Below are positions 17,865-27,433 of a DNA stretch of 64,000 nt, piece after piece (positions within the stretch are counted from its first letter, which is position 1; the number at the start of each line of letters is the position of its first letter). The stretch comes from Bacillus rhizoplanae (lineage in GTDB: Bacteria > Bacillota > Bacilli > Bacillales > Bacillaceae_G), in the NCBI RefSeq assembly GCF_917563915.1, contig NZ_CAKJTI010000001.1, forward strand, positions 186,001 through 250,000, in the 5' to 3' direction. The notes under the pieces are model-generated. The model had not been told where the DNA came from and did no database searches. It saw only the letters and a program-made list of their open reading frames with translations. A program made the position numbers and the translations under genes.

Positions 17865-18770
17865 GTGAGCAACTTATGGATATTTGGTTTTGAAGCACTG
17901 TGGAGCCCAATCTTTTTTCTTTTTATGTTAGCTGTTGTGATTGGTTATCTTTTAATTATTGGAAAGTATCGACATCGCTTCCCAAATGGGGAAGAAGTAA
18001 GTAAACGGAAAATCTTTTATTTTATAAGTGGTATGTTACTTTTGTATTTTGTTAAAGGAGGGCCAATTGATTTGCTTGGACATATTGTGTTTAGTGCACA
18101 TATGTTTGAAATGGCAATTATGTATATGGCTGTACCTCCACTGTTATTACTTGGATTACCGAATTGGTTGTTTCAATACATAACATCATTTCGATTTATT
18201 CGTATGATGTTACATATATGCGCAAATCCTATTGTAGCTTTATTTGTTTTTAACGGGTTATTTTCTATGTATCACTTGCCGGTTGTGTTTGATGCAGTAA
18301 AGCAAAGCCAAATTGGACATCCAATTGTTCTTGCTGTATTATTTTTTACGGCCATGATGCTATGGTGGCCTATATTTAATCCATTACCAGAATATCAAAC
18401 ACTAAGTGATATTAAAAAAATTGGTTATATGTTTGCCAATGGTATGTTATTAACGCCAGCTTGTGCACTTATTATTTTTGCAAATGTGCCATTGTTTGCG
18501 ACCTATACAGATCCAAGTGCATGGATGAAGGTAATGGAACTTTGTGTACCAGCTGGAACGTTATCTAACTTAAATATTACAGGTCCTGATTTCTTACATT
18601 GGCTTCCAGTTTTAGAGGATCAGAAAACAGGAGGCATTATAATGAAGATTGTACAAGAAATTGTGTACGGAACAGTGATTGGGTATGTTTTCTTCGCGTG
18701 GGCGCGTAAAGAACGAATAAAGGATGCAGAACAGATTCATGCACTACCCCCGTATTTGCAGTCAAAATAA
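17865..18770 (+). CDS. ctaG: Cytochrome caa3 oxidase assembly factor CtaG
   Basis: The 301-residue protein with about seven membrane helices is a caa3_CtaG member: GHIVFSAHMFEMAIMYMAVPPLLLLG carries the conserved histidines proposed to bind copper. It is needed for CuB insertion in Bacillus caa3 oxidase and is unrelated to the CtaG/Cox11 of proteobacteria. The start is GTG behind AAAAGGGAGGGTG. It is separated from ctaF by a terminator and a full-length repeat, and its stop codon TAA lies in the ATAAA of a second full-length repeat, so the gene sits alone between inverted copies. Confidence 0.93.
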   Translation: MSNLWIFGFEALWSPIFFLFMLAVVIGYLLIIGKYRHRFPNGEEVSKRKIFYFISGMLLLYFVKGGPIDLLGHIVFSAHMFEMAIMYMAVPPLLLLGLPNWLFQYITSFRFIRMMLHICANPIVALFVFNGLFSMYHLPVVFDAVKQSQIGHPIVLAVLFFTAMMLWWPIFNPLPEYQTLSDIKKIGYMFANGMLLTPACALIIFANVPLFATYTDPSAWMKVMELCVPAGTLSNLNITGPDFLHWLPVLEDQKTGGIIMKIVQEIVYGTVIGYVFFAWARKERIKDAEQIHALPPYLQSK

Positions 18771-18920
18771 AGTGAAATTTCCGTCAGTGGGGGGCTTCAT
18801 CCCCCACTGACGGTTAGTTGAACCAATCGGGTTTTTACGGGCAGTTATCCCCCGCCTATCTTCTTTGCTTCTCTCTGGATTTTGAGGTGGGGGTCTTACT
18901 GCCCGTTAATGCGGGATAAA
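18767..18920 (+). repeat. Full-length bcr1-like repeat downstream of ctaG
   Basis: ATAAAGTGAAATTTCCGTC head, CGTCAGTGGGGG/CCCCCACTGACGG hairpin, then ACGGGCAGT...CCCCCGCC paired with GGTGGGGG...ACTGCCCGT, ending GCGGGATAAA. 154 bp. The ctaG stop codon (18768-18770) is inside its ATAAA. It is the best-preserved plus-strand copy in the window. Confidence 0.95.
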
Positions 18921-19070
18921 GTAAACTTTCATAAACGGGGATTTTTTATCCCTCCACTTATGGAAAGCTCTCACTAATCGAATGCATGCCAGTAGTTATT
19001 TCTGACCTATCTTCTTTGTTTTCCTTGAATCTTGAGGTGTGAGCTTACTGTCTACGAATAGTGAAGTAAA
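18921..19070 (+). repeat. Degenerate bcr1-like repeat in tandem
   Basis: It follows the intact copy directly in the same orientation. TTATCCCTCCACTTATGG, CCAGTAGTTATTTCTGACC, TATCTTCTTTG, CTTGAGGTGTGAGCTTACTG and TAGTGAAGTAAA keep the family order with many substitutions, so the pair is an old and a young copy, not a recent duplication. Confidence 0.7.
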
Positions 19071-19076
19071 TTTATA

Positions 19077-19121
19077 AAACAAAAAGAAGGTGTATCATTG
19101 TGTACACCTTCTTTTTGTTTT
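19077..19121. terminator. Bidirectional terminator
   Basis: AAAACAAAAAGAAGGTGTA and TACACCTTCTTTTTGTTTT form a 19-bp stem with a 7-base loop, lying between ctaG and the convergent YugN-like gene. Confidence 0.9.
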
Positions 19122-19235
19122 AACTGGTAGTAAGCCTTCTTTCAAGAGGGAACCTCGCTGCTTATGAGAGTATCATGAATTAGGAAAATCATGAGTGGAG
19201 AATGCAGATCGACATTCACGGAATTTTCACTTTAT
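19121..19235 (-). repeat. Degenerate bcr1-like repeat
   Basis: TGGTAGTAAGCC and AATTTTCACTTTAT resemble tail and head ends; the middle is worn. Its TTTAT (19231-19235) touches the TTA stop codon of the YugN-like gene. Together with the previous three entries it fills the 18771-19234 gap. Confidence 0.5.
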
Positions 19236-19600
19236 TATTCTATAATCGCTAAATCCTGCAACTCTTTTTCGATGTTTTGAAGTAATTGTTCACTTTTTTG
19301 AAGAACATTTTTTGGGAACTTTTCTTCTTCCCCGTACTCTACTCCATGTGGATAATAATGTTTACCGAGAAGAGGTGTCAATAATTTAATTTGGGCATGT
19401 CGTCCTCCAACATCTCCTTCTATGGCAAAACCTTGTATACGTAAATAATACACATCTTTCAGCATTTCAAATTTATAGTCGTATGTAACTCTCTCGTAAT
19501 CCCATTGTCCAGCTAGTACAAAATGATGCTTGTCCATTACCTCAGTTAGAAGTGTAAAGTCGACAACTGTACCTTCAAGTTTCGTATTTGTAAATTGCAT
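19235..19600 (-). CDS. YugN-like family protein (YlbA position)
   Basis: The 121-residue soluble protein starts with a short strand-helix (VDFTLLTEVMDKHHFVLAGQWDYERVTYDYKF) typical of the YugN-like family; GQWDYERVTYDYK is the most recognisable stretch. B. subtilis has ylbA, a related protein, after ctaG, so this is probably its counterpart. No function is established. The start ATG has AAGGAGGATATTTC upstream on the minus strand. The 3' end overlaps a repeat terminus, which provides the stop codon. Confidence 0.75.
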   Translation of the reverse strand: MQFTNTKLEGTVVDFTLLTEVMDKHHFVLAGQWDYERVTYDYKFEMLKDVYYLRIQGFAIEGDVGGRHAQIKLLTPLLGKHYYPHGVEYGEEEKFPKNVLQKSEQLLQNIEKELQDLAIIE

Positions 19601-19814
19601 GAAATATCCTCCTTATAATAAACGTAAAATCCCCTTGAATTTATAATAGTACGAATAGTTGAAAAATACAATTCGTATGGAGTGAAAAGGTAGAATGTCT
19701 ACTTTTATGCAAAAAATATGATATAGTGAACATAGTGTGGTACACACAAAATGGAGAAAAAACAGTTTTGTTTGTGTATACCTCAATTTCATGGGTATTC
19801 AGGAGGTATATAAT

Positions 19815-20849
19815 TTGAAAATGTTGTTCCGTATTATAGTAATTACTATTCTTATTTTAGCAATTGATTTATACGGGAAATTACTCGTTTCTCAATATAT
19901 ATTACAATCCCCTCATTTAAAATCAGAGCATAAAATCGTGAAAATGAAAAAAGAAAATAAAGGTGTGCCAGAAACAATTCCACAGCTCCTAGGTAGTGAC
20001 TCTGAAATTTTATTAGCGAATTGGGGCGAACCGGCGCGAATTGAACCATCTGCATATGGTTATGAATGGTGGGTATATAATCAAGACTTATCGCACTATG
20101 TGCAGTTTGGAATTATAGATCATAAAATTGTTACGATTTATGTTGGCGGAGAGAAAGTGAATATTTCACCATTTCATATTGGTGAAAAGTATGAAGACGC
20201 TTATAAAAGGAATCCGTTTTCATATGAAATTTCACTTAAAATGGGAAAAAATAGTTATCAATTTGAATTGTCTGATGTTGAAGTAACAGAACAACCACTT
20301 GTTTCTATAGAAGGAGGAGGGTGGGCGCAATTATATTTTGACCATTTTACACATAAGCTTGTCGGTGTTCGTTATATGGATGATGAAACATTAATAAAAC
20401 AAAGGCCATATCAACTTGTTTATTCTGGAGAATTAACGAATCCACAACCATTATCATCAGAGCAAATGAAGCAAGTCGAACAAGGAAATGCACAGCAAAT
20501 TTTAGATTTGACAAATATAATTCGTAGTCGTTATCACCTTCCATTATTAGTATGGGATCAACAAACGGCGGTAGTAGCATATGAACATAGTAAAGATATG
20601 AAAGATAACAATTATTTTTCGCATGATTCACCTTTGTTTGGAACATTAGGTGATCGTTTGCAAAAAGGAAATGTATCATTCCAACTAGCAGGAGAAAACA
20701 TCGCGACGCAGTATAGTGATGGAATTGCAGCAGTGCAAGGGTGGTTAAATAGCGAAGACCATCGAAAGAATTTACTAAACGAACAATTCACTGGTTTAGG
20801 AATTGGAGTGTATGACAATTTTTATACGCAAAATTTTATTCAAAAGTAA
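19815..20849 (+). CDS. ylbC: Secreted or membrane-anchored CAP-domain protein YlbC
   Basis: This 344-residue protein has one N-terminal hydrophobic segment (MLFRIIVITILILAIDLYG), a CAP-associated domain (about 50-190, SEILLANWGEPARIEPSAYGYEWWVYN) and a C-terminal CAP/SCP domain (about 225-344, YFSHDSPLFGTLGDRL, AGENIA, WLNSEDHRKNLLN). The histidine/glutamate set of CAP proteins is present. The start is TTG 19815, seven bases after AGGAGGTATA; the ATG six bases further is less well spaced. Relatives include sporulation-coat and surface proteins; the exact role of YlbC is not known. Confidence 0.85.
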   Translation: MKMLFRIIVITILILAIDLYGKLLVSQYILQSPHLKSEHKIVKMKKENKGVPETIPQLLGSDSEILLANWGEPARIEPSAYGYEWWVYNQDLSHYVQFGIIDHKIVTIYVGGEKVNISPFHIGEKYEDAYKRNPFSYEISLKMGKNSYQFELSDVEVTEQPLVSIEGGGWAQLYFDHFTHKLVGVRYMDDETLIKQRPYQLVYSGELTNPQPLSSEQMKQVEQGNAQQILDLTNIIRSRYHLPLLVWDQQTAVVAYEHSKDMKDNNYFSHDSPLFGTLGDRLQKGNVSFQLAGENIATQYSDGIAAVQGWLNSEDHRKNLLNEQFTGLGIGVYDNFYTQNFIQK

Positions 20850-20871
20850 GGTGTATGAATTGCCTAAAAAT

Positions 20872-20896
20872 AGGCGAACCATGCGCCTTTTTTTTC
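20872..20896 (+). terminator. Terminator after ylbC
   Basis: AGGCG/CGCCT stem with an 8-base T-run. A second overlapping hairpin GCCT/AGGC precedes it. Confidence 0.6.
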
Positions 20897-20936
20897 TTAC
20901 AATATAGTAGAAGATATATCTGGTGAGGTGATTGTA

Positions 20937-21350
20937 ATGACAGCGGTGAAAGGAGATTTACATCCTTCTATTCAAAAATTCAAAGAGTTTGTGCGCCAGC
21001 ATCCAAAGATGGTTCATGACGTTCGAAATGGAAAGAAATCGTGGCAACAATTTTATGAAGAGTGGTATTTGCTTGGAGAGCAAGATGATGTATGGAATCA
21101 TTACAAGGTGAATGGAGAGACAATTTCTTCTTCCGTACAAGAAGATCGCGGAGAAAAGTCTGGAGACTTTATGGGACAAATGGTATCGTTTTTTAAAAAG
21201 TTAGATGTGGAACAGGTGCAGCAACATTTAGCAAATATGACGACTGCACTTGGAAGCGTACAGCAAGTTATTCAACAGTTTCAAGGGAACCAGGGAACAA
21301 AACAGCAGCGTAATTCTGAAAATAATCCGTTTTTCTTTCAAAAAGATTAG
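20937..21350 (+). CDS. ylbD: YlbD, putative coat protein
   Basis: The 137-residue protein opens with a helical region (HPSIQKFKEFVRQHPKMVHDVRNGKKSWQQFYEEWYLLGE) characteristic of YlbD, a sporulation coat-associated family, and ends in a glutamine- and asparagine-rich tail with a final FFFQKD. The middle (MGQMVSFFKKLDVEQVQQHLANMTTAL) is a predicted helix. The start is ATG 20937 behind GAGGTGATTGTA. It is followed after 11 bases by ylbE and the two probably share a transcript, as in B. subtilis. Confidence 0.82.
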   Translation: MTAVKGDLHPSIQKFKEFVRQHPKMVHDVRNGKKSWQQFYEEWYLLGEQDDVWNHYKVNGETISSSVQEDRGEKSGDFMGQMVSFFKKLDVEQVQQHLANMTTALGSVQQVIQQFQGNQGTKQQRNSENNPFFFQKD

Positions 21351-21361
21351 GAGGAAAAGTG

Positions 21362-21607
21362 ATGAGAAAAGAACTCATCGAATTTGTAAGATCGAATGAA
21401 GATTTACAGAAGTATATTCGGGAGCAACCGTCTTGGTATCGGAAACTTTCTAGAGATCCAAGCGAAAAAGATGCATTTGAATTGGCGGCCATGCAATATT
21501 TTAAAAAGACAATTCCAGACAAGGTAGCTAAGTTTCAAAATCAGTTATCGGTTGCTTCTATAATGATAGATATGTTTCAATATATGAAACAGCAAAACGT
21601 TAATTAG
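21362..21607 (+). CDS. ylbE: YlbE-like protein
   Basis: This 81-residue basic helical protein (RKELIEFVRSNEDLQKYIREQPSWYRKLSRDP) matches the YlbE-like family found only in Bacillaceae. The start is ATG 21362, seven bases after AGGAGG; the GTG three bases earlier is also possible. It follows ylbD closely. No biochemical role is known. The next gene in B. subtilis would be ylbF; here a histidine phosphatase gene lies in between. Confidence 0.82.
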   Translation: MRKELIEFVRSNEDLQKYIREQPSWYRKLSRDPSEKDAFELAAMQYFKKTIPDKVAKFQNQLSVASIMIDMFQYMKQQNVN

Positions 21608-21683
21608 TTGGAAGTAAAAATTGTGTCCGTCATGCGAAACTTTTGTTACAATGAAAAAGAATTCTGGAAAAAGGAGTTACAGC

Positions 21684-22256
21684 ATGACGGAAATTTGTTT
21701 AGTACGACATGGACAAACTGATTGGAATTTTCAAGAGATTATTCAAGGAAGAGAAGACATTCCTTTGAATGAAATTGGAAAACAACAAGCAGCGCAGAGT
21801 GCAGAAGCATTACGAGCTGAAACATGGGATATAATCATTAGTAGTCCTTTAGTGAGAGCACACGAGACGGCACAAGCAATTGCTGATGCGATCGGGATAA
21901 ATATAATTCATTTTGATGAACGTTTTATGGAACGTAATTTTGGTGCAGCATCAGGGAAACCAGTTGATGAAGTAAGGCAGTTCATTGCTGATGGGAATGT
22001 CGAAGGTCTGGAAACAGAGGAAGAAATTGTAGAGCGTTGTTTTTCTGCATTAAAAGATGTTGCTTGTCAGTATGATGGGAAACGAATTATTATTGTTGCG
22101 CACTCTCATGCAATTAAAGCGATTCTTCATGCGATTGTTCCAAAGGAAATTACGTTTAAAACATCTTTAAAAAATGCGTGTATGAGTTATGTAAAACAAT
22201 CAAAAGGGAAATGGACCGTATTAAGATACAATATTGCAGAACACATCTCTTTATAA
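21684..22256 (+). CDS. Histidine phosphatase (phosphoglycerate mutase-like)
   Basis: The 190-residue protein has the RHG motif LVRHGQTDWN near the N-terminus and the second catalytic histidine in VAHSHAIKAIL, plus the conserved SSPLVRAHETAQAI arginine and ERNFG glutamate. These are the four residues of the histidine phosphatase fold. It is shorter than glycolytic dPGM, so a broad-specificity phosphatase of the PhoE/CobC type is more likely than a mutase. The start is ATG 21684 with AAGGAG seven bases upstream. It is an addition between ylbE and ylbF relative to the B. subtilis order I know. Confidence 0.88.
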   Translation: MTEICLVRHGQTDWNFQEIIQGREDIPLNEIGKQQAAQSAEALRAETWDIIISSPLVRAHETAQAIADAIGINIIHFDERFMERNFGAASGKPVDEVRQFIADGNVEGLETEEEIVERCFSALKDVACQYDGKRIIIVAHSHAIKAILHAIVPKEITFKTSLKNACMSYVKQSKGKWTVLRYNIAEHISL

Positions 22257-22332
22257 TTTGTTTTCAAGATGGGAAGCAAGGTTAGTAGTTCCGTTATAAA
22301 TGTGATATGATTAGTATTCGGAGGTGTCTCTT

Positions 22333-22785
22333 ATGATACTAGCGACGCTTGAGAGCGTAATGATTCTAGATGAAGCCGAACAATTAGCGAAAGCAGTTGT
22401 TTGTTCAGATATAGCTGAGCGTTATCGCGAATGCCATCATGCATTGCAGAAAAATCAAGAAGCACAAACATTAATTAAACAGTTTATAGCTCTGAAGGAA
22501 CGATACGAAGAAGTACAGCGCTTTGGGAAATATCATCCGGATTTCACTTCAGTTTCTGCGCAAATGCGAGAATTGAAACGAGCAGTAGATTTGCATGAAG
22601 CGATAGTTGCTTTTAAAAAAGCAGAAAATGAATTGCAAAAGCTATTAGATGAAGTCAGTACAATGATTGGAATGGAAATCTCGACTTCTATTAAAGTTCC
22701 AACAGGGAACCCGTTCTTTGACGCAGGTGGATGTGGAGGCGGTTGTGGTTCTGGTGGTAGCTGTGGGTGCAAAAAAACGGGGTGA
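22333..22785 (+). CDS. ylbF: RicF (YlbF), Y-complex subunit
   Basis: The 150-residue protein has the helical YlbF/YmcA core (LDEAEQLAKAVVCSDIAERYRECHHALQKN) and a C-terminal tail rich in glycine and cysteine (GGCGGGCGSGGSCGCKK). In B. subtilis RicF joins RicA and RicT in a complex that carries iron-sulfur clusters and guides RNase Y in mRNA processing, affecting competence, biofilm and sporulation; the tail cysteines are cluster ligands. The start is ATG 22333 behind GGAGGTG. The stop codon lies in the loop of its terminator. Confidence 0.9.
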   Translation: MILATLESVMILDEAEQLAKAVVCSDIAERYRECHHALQKNQEAQTLIKQFIALKERYEEVQRFGKYHPDFTSVSAQMRELKRAVDLHEAIVAFKKAENELQKLLDEVSTMIGMEISTSIKVPTGNPFFDAGGCGGGCGSGGSCGCKKTG

Positions 22786-22800
22786 TTTGCCCCGTTTTTT
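22777..22800 (+). terminator. Terminator overlapping the ylbF stop
   Basis: AACGGGG pairs with CCCCGTT, followed by five T residues; the TGA stop is in the loop. Confidence 0.85.
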
Positions 22801-22946
22801 AGAATATAGAAGAAAATGGATACAAAAAACACCCGCTAGTATCTTTTGATGTTTGAAAAACTGATGAATAATTGTATGTAAAGTTATAAATTTCTGTGTG
22901 CTTTTTGTAAAATAGAAAGAATGAAATTATATAAAAGGAGAAAATT

Positions 22947-23222
22947 ATGTTTGGGCAACGACAAAGTATGATCGTCTATCTAAATTCCTTAAAACACGCT
23001 AAAATTTTAAGGAAATACGGAAACATTCATTACATATCGAAGCGGTTTAAATATGCCGTTGTGTATTGTGATATGGAGCAACTGGAATATATGATGCAAA
23101 AATTAAATAAGCTTCCGTTTATAAAAAAGGTAGAGCCATCTTATCGCCCATTTTTAAAAACGGAGTTCGAAAATTCTAGACCAGATCGTGCAAAAGAATA
23201 TGATTATAATAAGATTGATTAA
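22947..23222 (+). CDS. ylbG: YlbG (DUF2129) protein
   Basis: The 91-residue protein ([34 protein letters not shown], then [21 protein letters not shown]) is the YlbG/UPF0298 family at full length. It is a small ferredoxin-like alpha-beta fold conserved in Firmicutes, with no known function. Start ATG follows AAAAGGAGAAAATT. A terminator follows at once. As in B. subtilis, the csfG small RNA and rsmD lie downstream, here separated by an additional minus-strand gene. Confidence 0.88.
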   Translation: MFGQRQSMIVYLNSLKHAKILRKYGNIHYISKRFKYAVVYCDMEQLEYMMQKLNKLPFIKKVEPSYRPFLKTEFENSRPDRAKEYDYNKID

Positions 23223-23251
23223 AAAACCCCCAAAAACTTTGGTGGGTTTTT
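23223..23251 (+). terminator. Terminator after ylbG
   Basis: AAACCC-CCAAA pairs with TTTGG-GGGTTT with one mismatch, followed by TTTCTTG. Confidence 0.75.
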
Positions 23252-23288
23252 CTTGTATTATTTGCATGTAGAACCAGTAAGATTTCCT

Positions 23289-23306
23289 TAATGGAAGTTT
23301 CACCTT
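23289..23306 (-). repeat. Head remnant of a bcr1-like repeat
   Basis: ATGGAAGTTTCACCTTA is the head end of the family, read on the minus strand, and abuts the next copy. Confidence 0.5.
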
Positions 23307-23431
23307 ACCTTGCTTTAACAGTCGGTTAGCTAATTTTTTCTAGGATGTTACATCAAATCGACTGTTAAAGCCCGATTGGTTCAACTAACCATCAGTGAGA
23401 AAAGCGTTCCCTGATGGAAGTTTCACTTTAT
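23304..23431 (-). repeat. bcr1-like repeat ending on a stop codon
   Basis: GCTTTAACAGTC tail, matching GACTGTTAAAG in its other arm, then CCCGATTGGTTCAACTAACC, CATCAGTGAGAA and CTGATGGAAGTTTCACTTTAT. The internal arm is diverged but still self-complementary. TTTAT at 23427-23431 contains the TTA stop of the minus-strand gene at 23428. Confidence 0.82.
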
Positions 23432-23817
23432 TGCATTGGCGGAATGAAATGGTTCATTCGTAAAATACCAATGAGATGGTTGAAATATAATTCTTTCTCT
23501 GGAAACATTGTTGATGGTTTGACTGTGAAAGAAACGACTTGTTTACCAATTTCTGAAGCGGTATTTTCAAACAAGGCAATGCGTTTGCTTTGTTTATCTT
23601 CTTCCACAGGAATTCCTTCTAGACATATGTATAATGGCTGAAAATTGCCTACTGCTGTTGGATGTAGAACAACAGCAAGGGAACAAACAGATTTATTATC
23701 TTTTAATGTGTGAAATTGTAACATATGAGATACACGGTGTTGGTTTGCCTTTGCGATTTCTAGTAACTCATATAAATCGGAGTAACCTTCACCTAGCTGA
23801 ATAAAACGTTGAATCAT
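23428..23817 (-). CDS. Uncharacterised 129-residue protein
   Basis: I do not recognise this protein with certainty. It is soluble, mixed alpha/beta, starting with a helix (MIQRFIQLGEGYSDLYELLEIAKAN) and continuing with strands (HRVSHMLQFHTL, SVCSLAVVLHP, NFQPLYICLEGIP). The residues PEKELYFNHLIGILRMNHFIPPMQ close the protein. The start is solid: AGAAGGAGGAGAAAATC precedes ATG on the minus strand. The csfG terminator lies 63 bases upstream, so its promoter must be between 23818 and 23880 or it is read through from csfG. The stop codon is provided by a repeat terminus. Confidence 0.75.
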   Translation of the reverse strand: MIQRFIQLGEGYSDLYELLEIAKANQHRVSHMLQFHTLKDNKSVCSLAVVLHPTAVGNFQPLYICLEGIPVEEDKQSKRIALFENTASEIGKQVVSFTVKPSTMFPEKELYFNHLIGILRMNHFIPPMQ

Positions 23818-23879
23818 GATTTTCTCCTCCTTCTTCTTTTACTGTATCATTTCATTTTTAAAATGAAAAGAAGGTAAAG

Positions 23880-24020
23880 AAAAAACCCTGCCGAAGCAGG
23901 GCCCTTCTTACACTAGTATGACTAGCAAGAAGGCAAAGGGAGAGGAGAAACCGGAGGAAGAACTTATGGGGAAACGTAAGTCTTCTCCGCGGTTGGCAAC
24001 AACATCGAAGGTGATGTTGT
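23880..24020 (-). ncRNA. csfG: CsfG-like sporulation small RNA
   Basis: A structured, apparently non-coding transcript of about 140 nt is suggested on the minus strand. From its 5' end there are ACAACATC/GATGTTGT (24020-23999), a bulged stem of about 16 bp closing with AACCGC...CCGGTT (23993-23951), GCCTTCTT with AAGAAGGGC (23933-23901) around a CTAGT/ACTAG inner stem, and an intrinsic terminator CCCTGC-TTCG-GCAGGG followed by six T. Its place between ylbG and rsmD (ylbH) and its apparent forespore-type promoter fit CsfG, a conserved forespore RNA of endospore formers as I recall it; the ylbH-leader motif of Rfam may describe the same structure. No plausible ORF covers it. Target unknown. Confidence 0.75.
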
Positions 24021-24026
24021 TATCCT

Positions 24027-24057
24027 TATTTATGTCCAAACTATATGAAGATATACA
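24027..24057 (-). promoter_or_regulatory. SigF/SigG-type promoter for csfG
   Basis: On the minus strand TGTATA is followed after 17 bases by CATAAATA, close to the forespore sigma consensus (GHATA, 17-18 bases, CATxHTA). It places the start near 24020, at the first hairpin of the RNA. Confidence 0.65.
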
Positions 24058-24135
24058 TTGTAAAATTAAAATTTCTCTTTTGCTTTTTATTTTTCTTTCG
24101 GATGTTTTATGATAGGATAAAAAAGATGAATATAC

Positions 24136-24189
24136 ATAAAGTGAAACTTCCATCAGTGGAAGTCTTACTGTCCGTAAGTAGTAAGTAAG
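24136..24189 (+). repeat. Internally deleted bcr1-like repeat
   Basis: ATAAAGTGAAACTTCCATCAG is joined to GGAAGTCTTACTGTCCGTAA and a worn tail. Only about 54 bp remain, like the mini-copies at 2003 and 28629. Confidence 0.7.
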
Positions 24190-24255
24190 ATTGAGCTTAC
24201 ACAAGAATGATTTACATGAACATCTGTTAGAAAGAGATAAAGGTAGTGACAAATT

Positions 24256-26534
<2,279 letters not shown>

Positions 26535-26641
26535 TTTGTATCCCCCTTTGTCCCAAACGTTCATTTCAGTATACGAGGATACATGGTGAAATTAGACCAT
26601 AAGTATAAAAAGAGAGTGAAAAAATTTTGAGGGTGAAGAAG

Positions 26642-27433
26642 ATGAGAGAACCGAAAATTGGGTTAGCACTTGGGTCAGGCGGAGCGAAAGGGTTTGCACA
26701 TGTAGGCGTTATTAAAGTGTTAAGAGAGGCGGGTATACCTATTCATATGATTGCCGGGAGCAGTATGGGGGCACTAATAGGTACGTTTTATGCAGCAGGA
26801 TGTAACGTGGATCGTTTATATCGTTTAGCAACAGTATTTAAGCGAAAATACTATTTGGACTTTACTGTACCTAAAATGGGATTTATTTCTGGAAAACGTG
26901 TGAAAGATATGATTAAAATGTTTACATATAATAAAAAATTAGAAGAACTGGATATCCCGACAGCGGTTGTAGCAACTGATATTCTAAATGGCGAAAAGGT
27001 TGTCTTTACACAAGGCTCTATTGCAGATGCTGTCAGGGCAAGTATTTCTGTACCCGGCATATTTGTTCCAGAGAAAATAAATGGAAGGCTATTAGTTGAT
27101 GGGGGAGTAATTGATCGTATTCCAGTATCGGTAGTGAAAAAATTAGGAGCTGATATTGTGATTGCCGTTGATGTATCCCCTATTAAGGTTAATGGAGAAG
27201 TTACATCTATTTATGATGTCATTATGCAAAGTATTGAGATTATGCAGCATGAACTTGTAGTAAATAGACAAATTGCATCAGATCTTATGATGCATCCAGC
27301 TGTAGAGCAATTTAGTTCACGGGCCTTTACGAATATAGAAGATATCATTCGTGTTGGAGAAGAAGAGGCGCAGCGGCATATTCAAACGATTTACACCTTG
27401 ATTGAACAGTGGAAGGAGAAAAAGGATGTTTAA
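26642..27433 (+). CDS. ylbK: Patatin-like phospholipase YlbK
   Basis: The 263-residue protein has the three patatin elements: the oxyanion loop GSGGAKGFAHVG near residue 12, the nucleophile in GSSMG (Ser41) and the aspartate of DGG (Asp153). It belongs to the RssA/YlbK branch of bacterial lipolytic esterases. No signal peptide or membrane segment is visible. The start is ATG 26642 with GAGGGTG seven bases upstream; the TTG at 26627 is inside that site. Its end overlaps ylbL by eight bases, so the pair is translationally coupled. Confidence 0.9.
   Translation: MREPKIGLALGSGGAKGFAHVGVIKVLREAGIPIHMIAGSSMGALIGTFYAAGCNVDRLYRLATVFKRKYYLDFTVPKMGFISGKRVKDMIKMFTYNKKLEELDIPTAVVATDILNGEKVVFTQGSIADAVRASISVPGIFVPEKINGRLLVDGGVIDRIPVSVVKKLGADIVIAVDVSPIKVNGEVTSIYDVIMQSIEIMQHELVVNRQIASDLMMHPAVEQFSSRAFTNIEDIIRVGEEEAQRHIQTIYTLIEQWKEKKDV

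Noticed and set aside
23918-24112. Plus-strand frame of 64 codons, with an internal ATG behind GGAGGAAGAACTT
   Set aside because: It is antisense to the csfG hairpins and its codons are explained by the RNA stems. The internal ATG does have fair spacing to GGAGG, so a small protein is not fully excluded.
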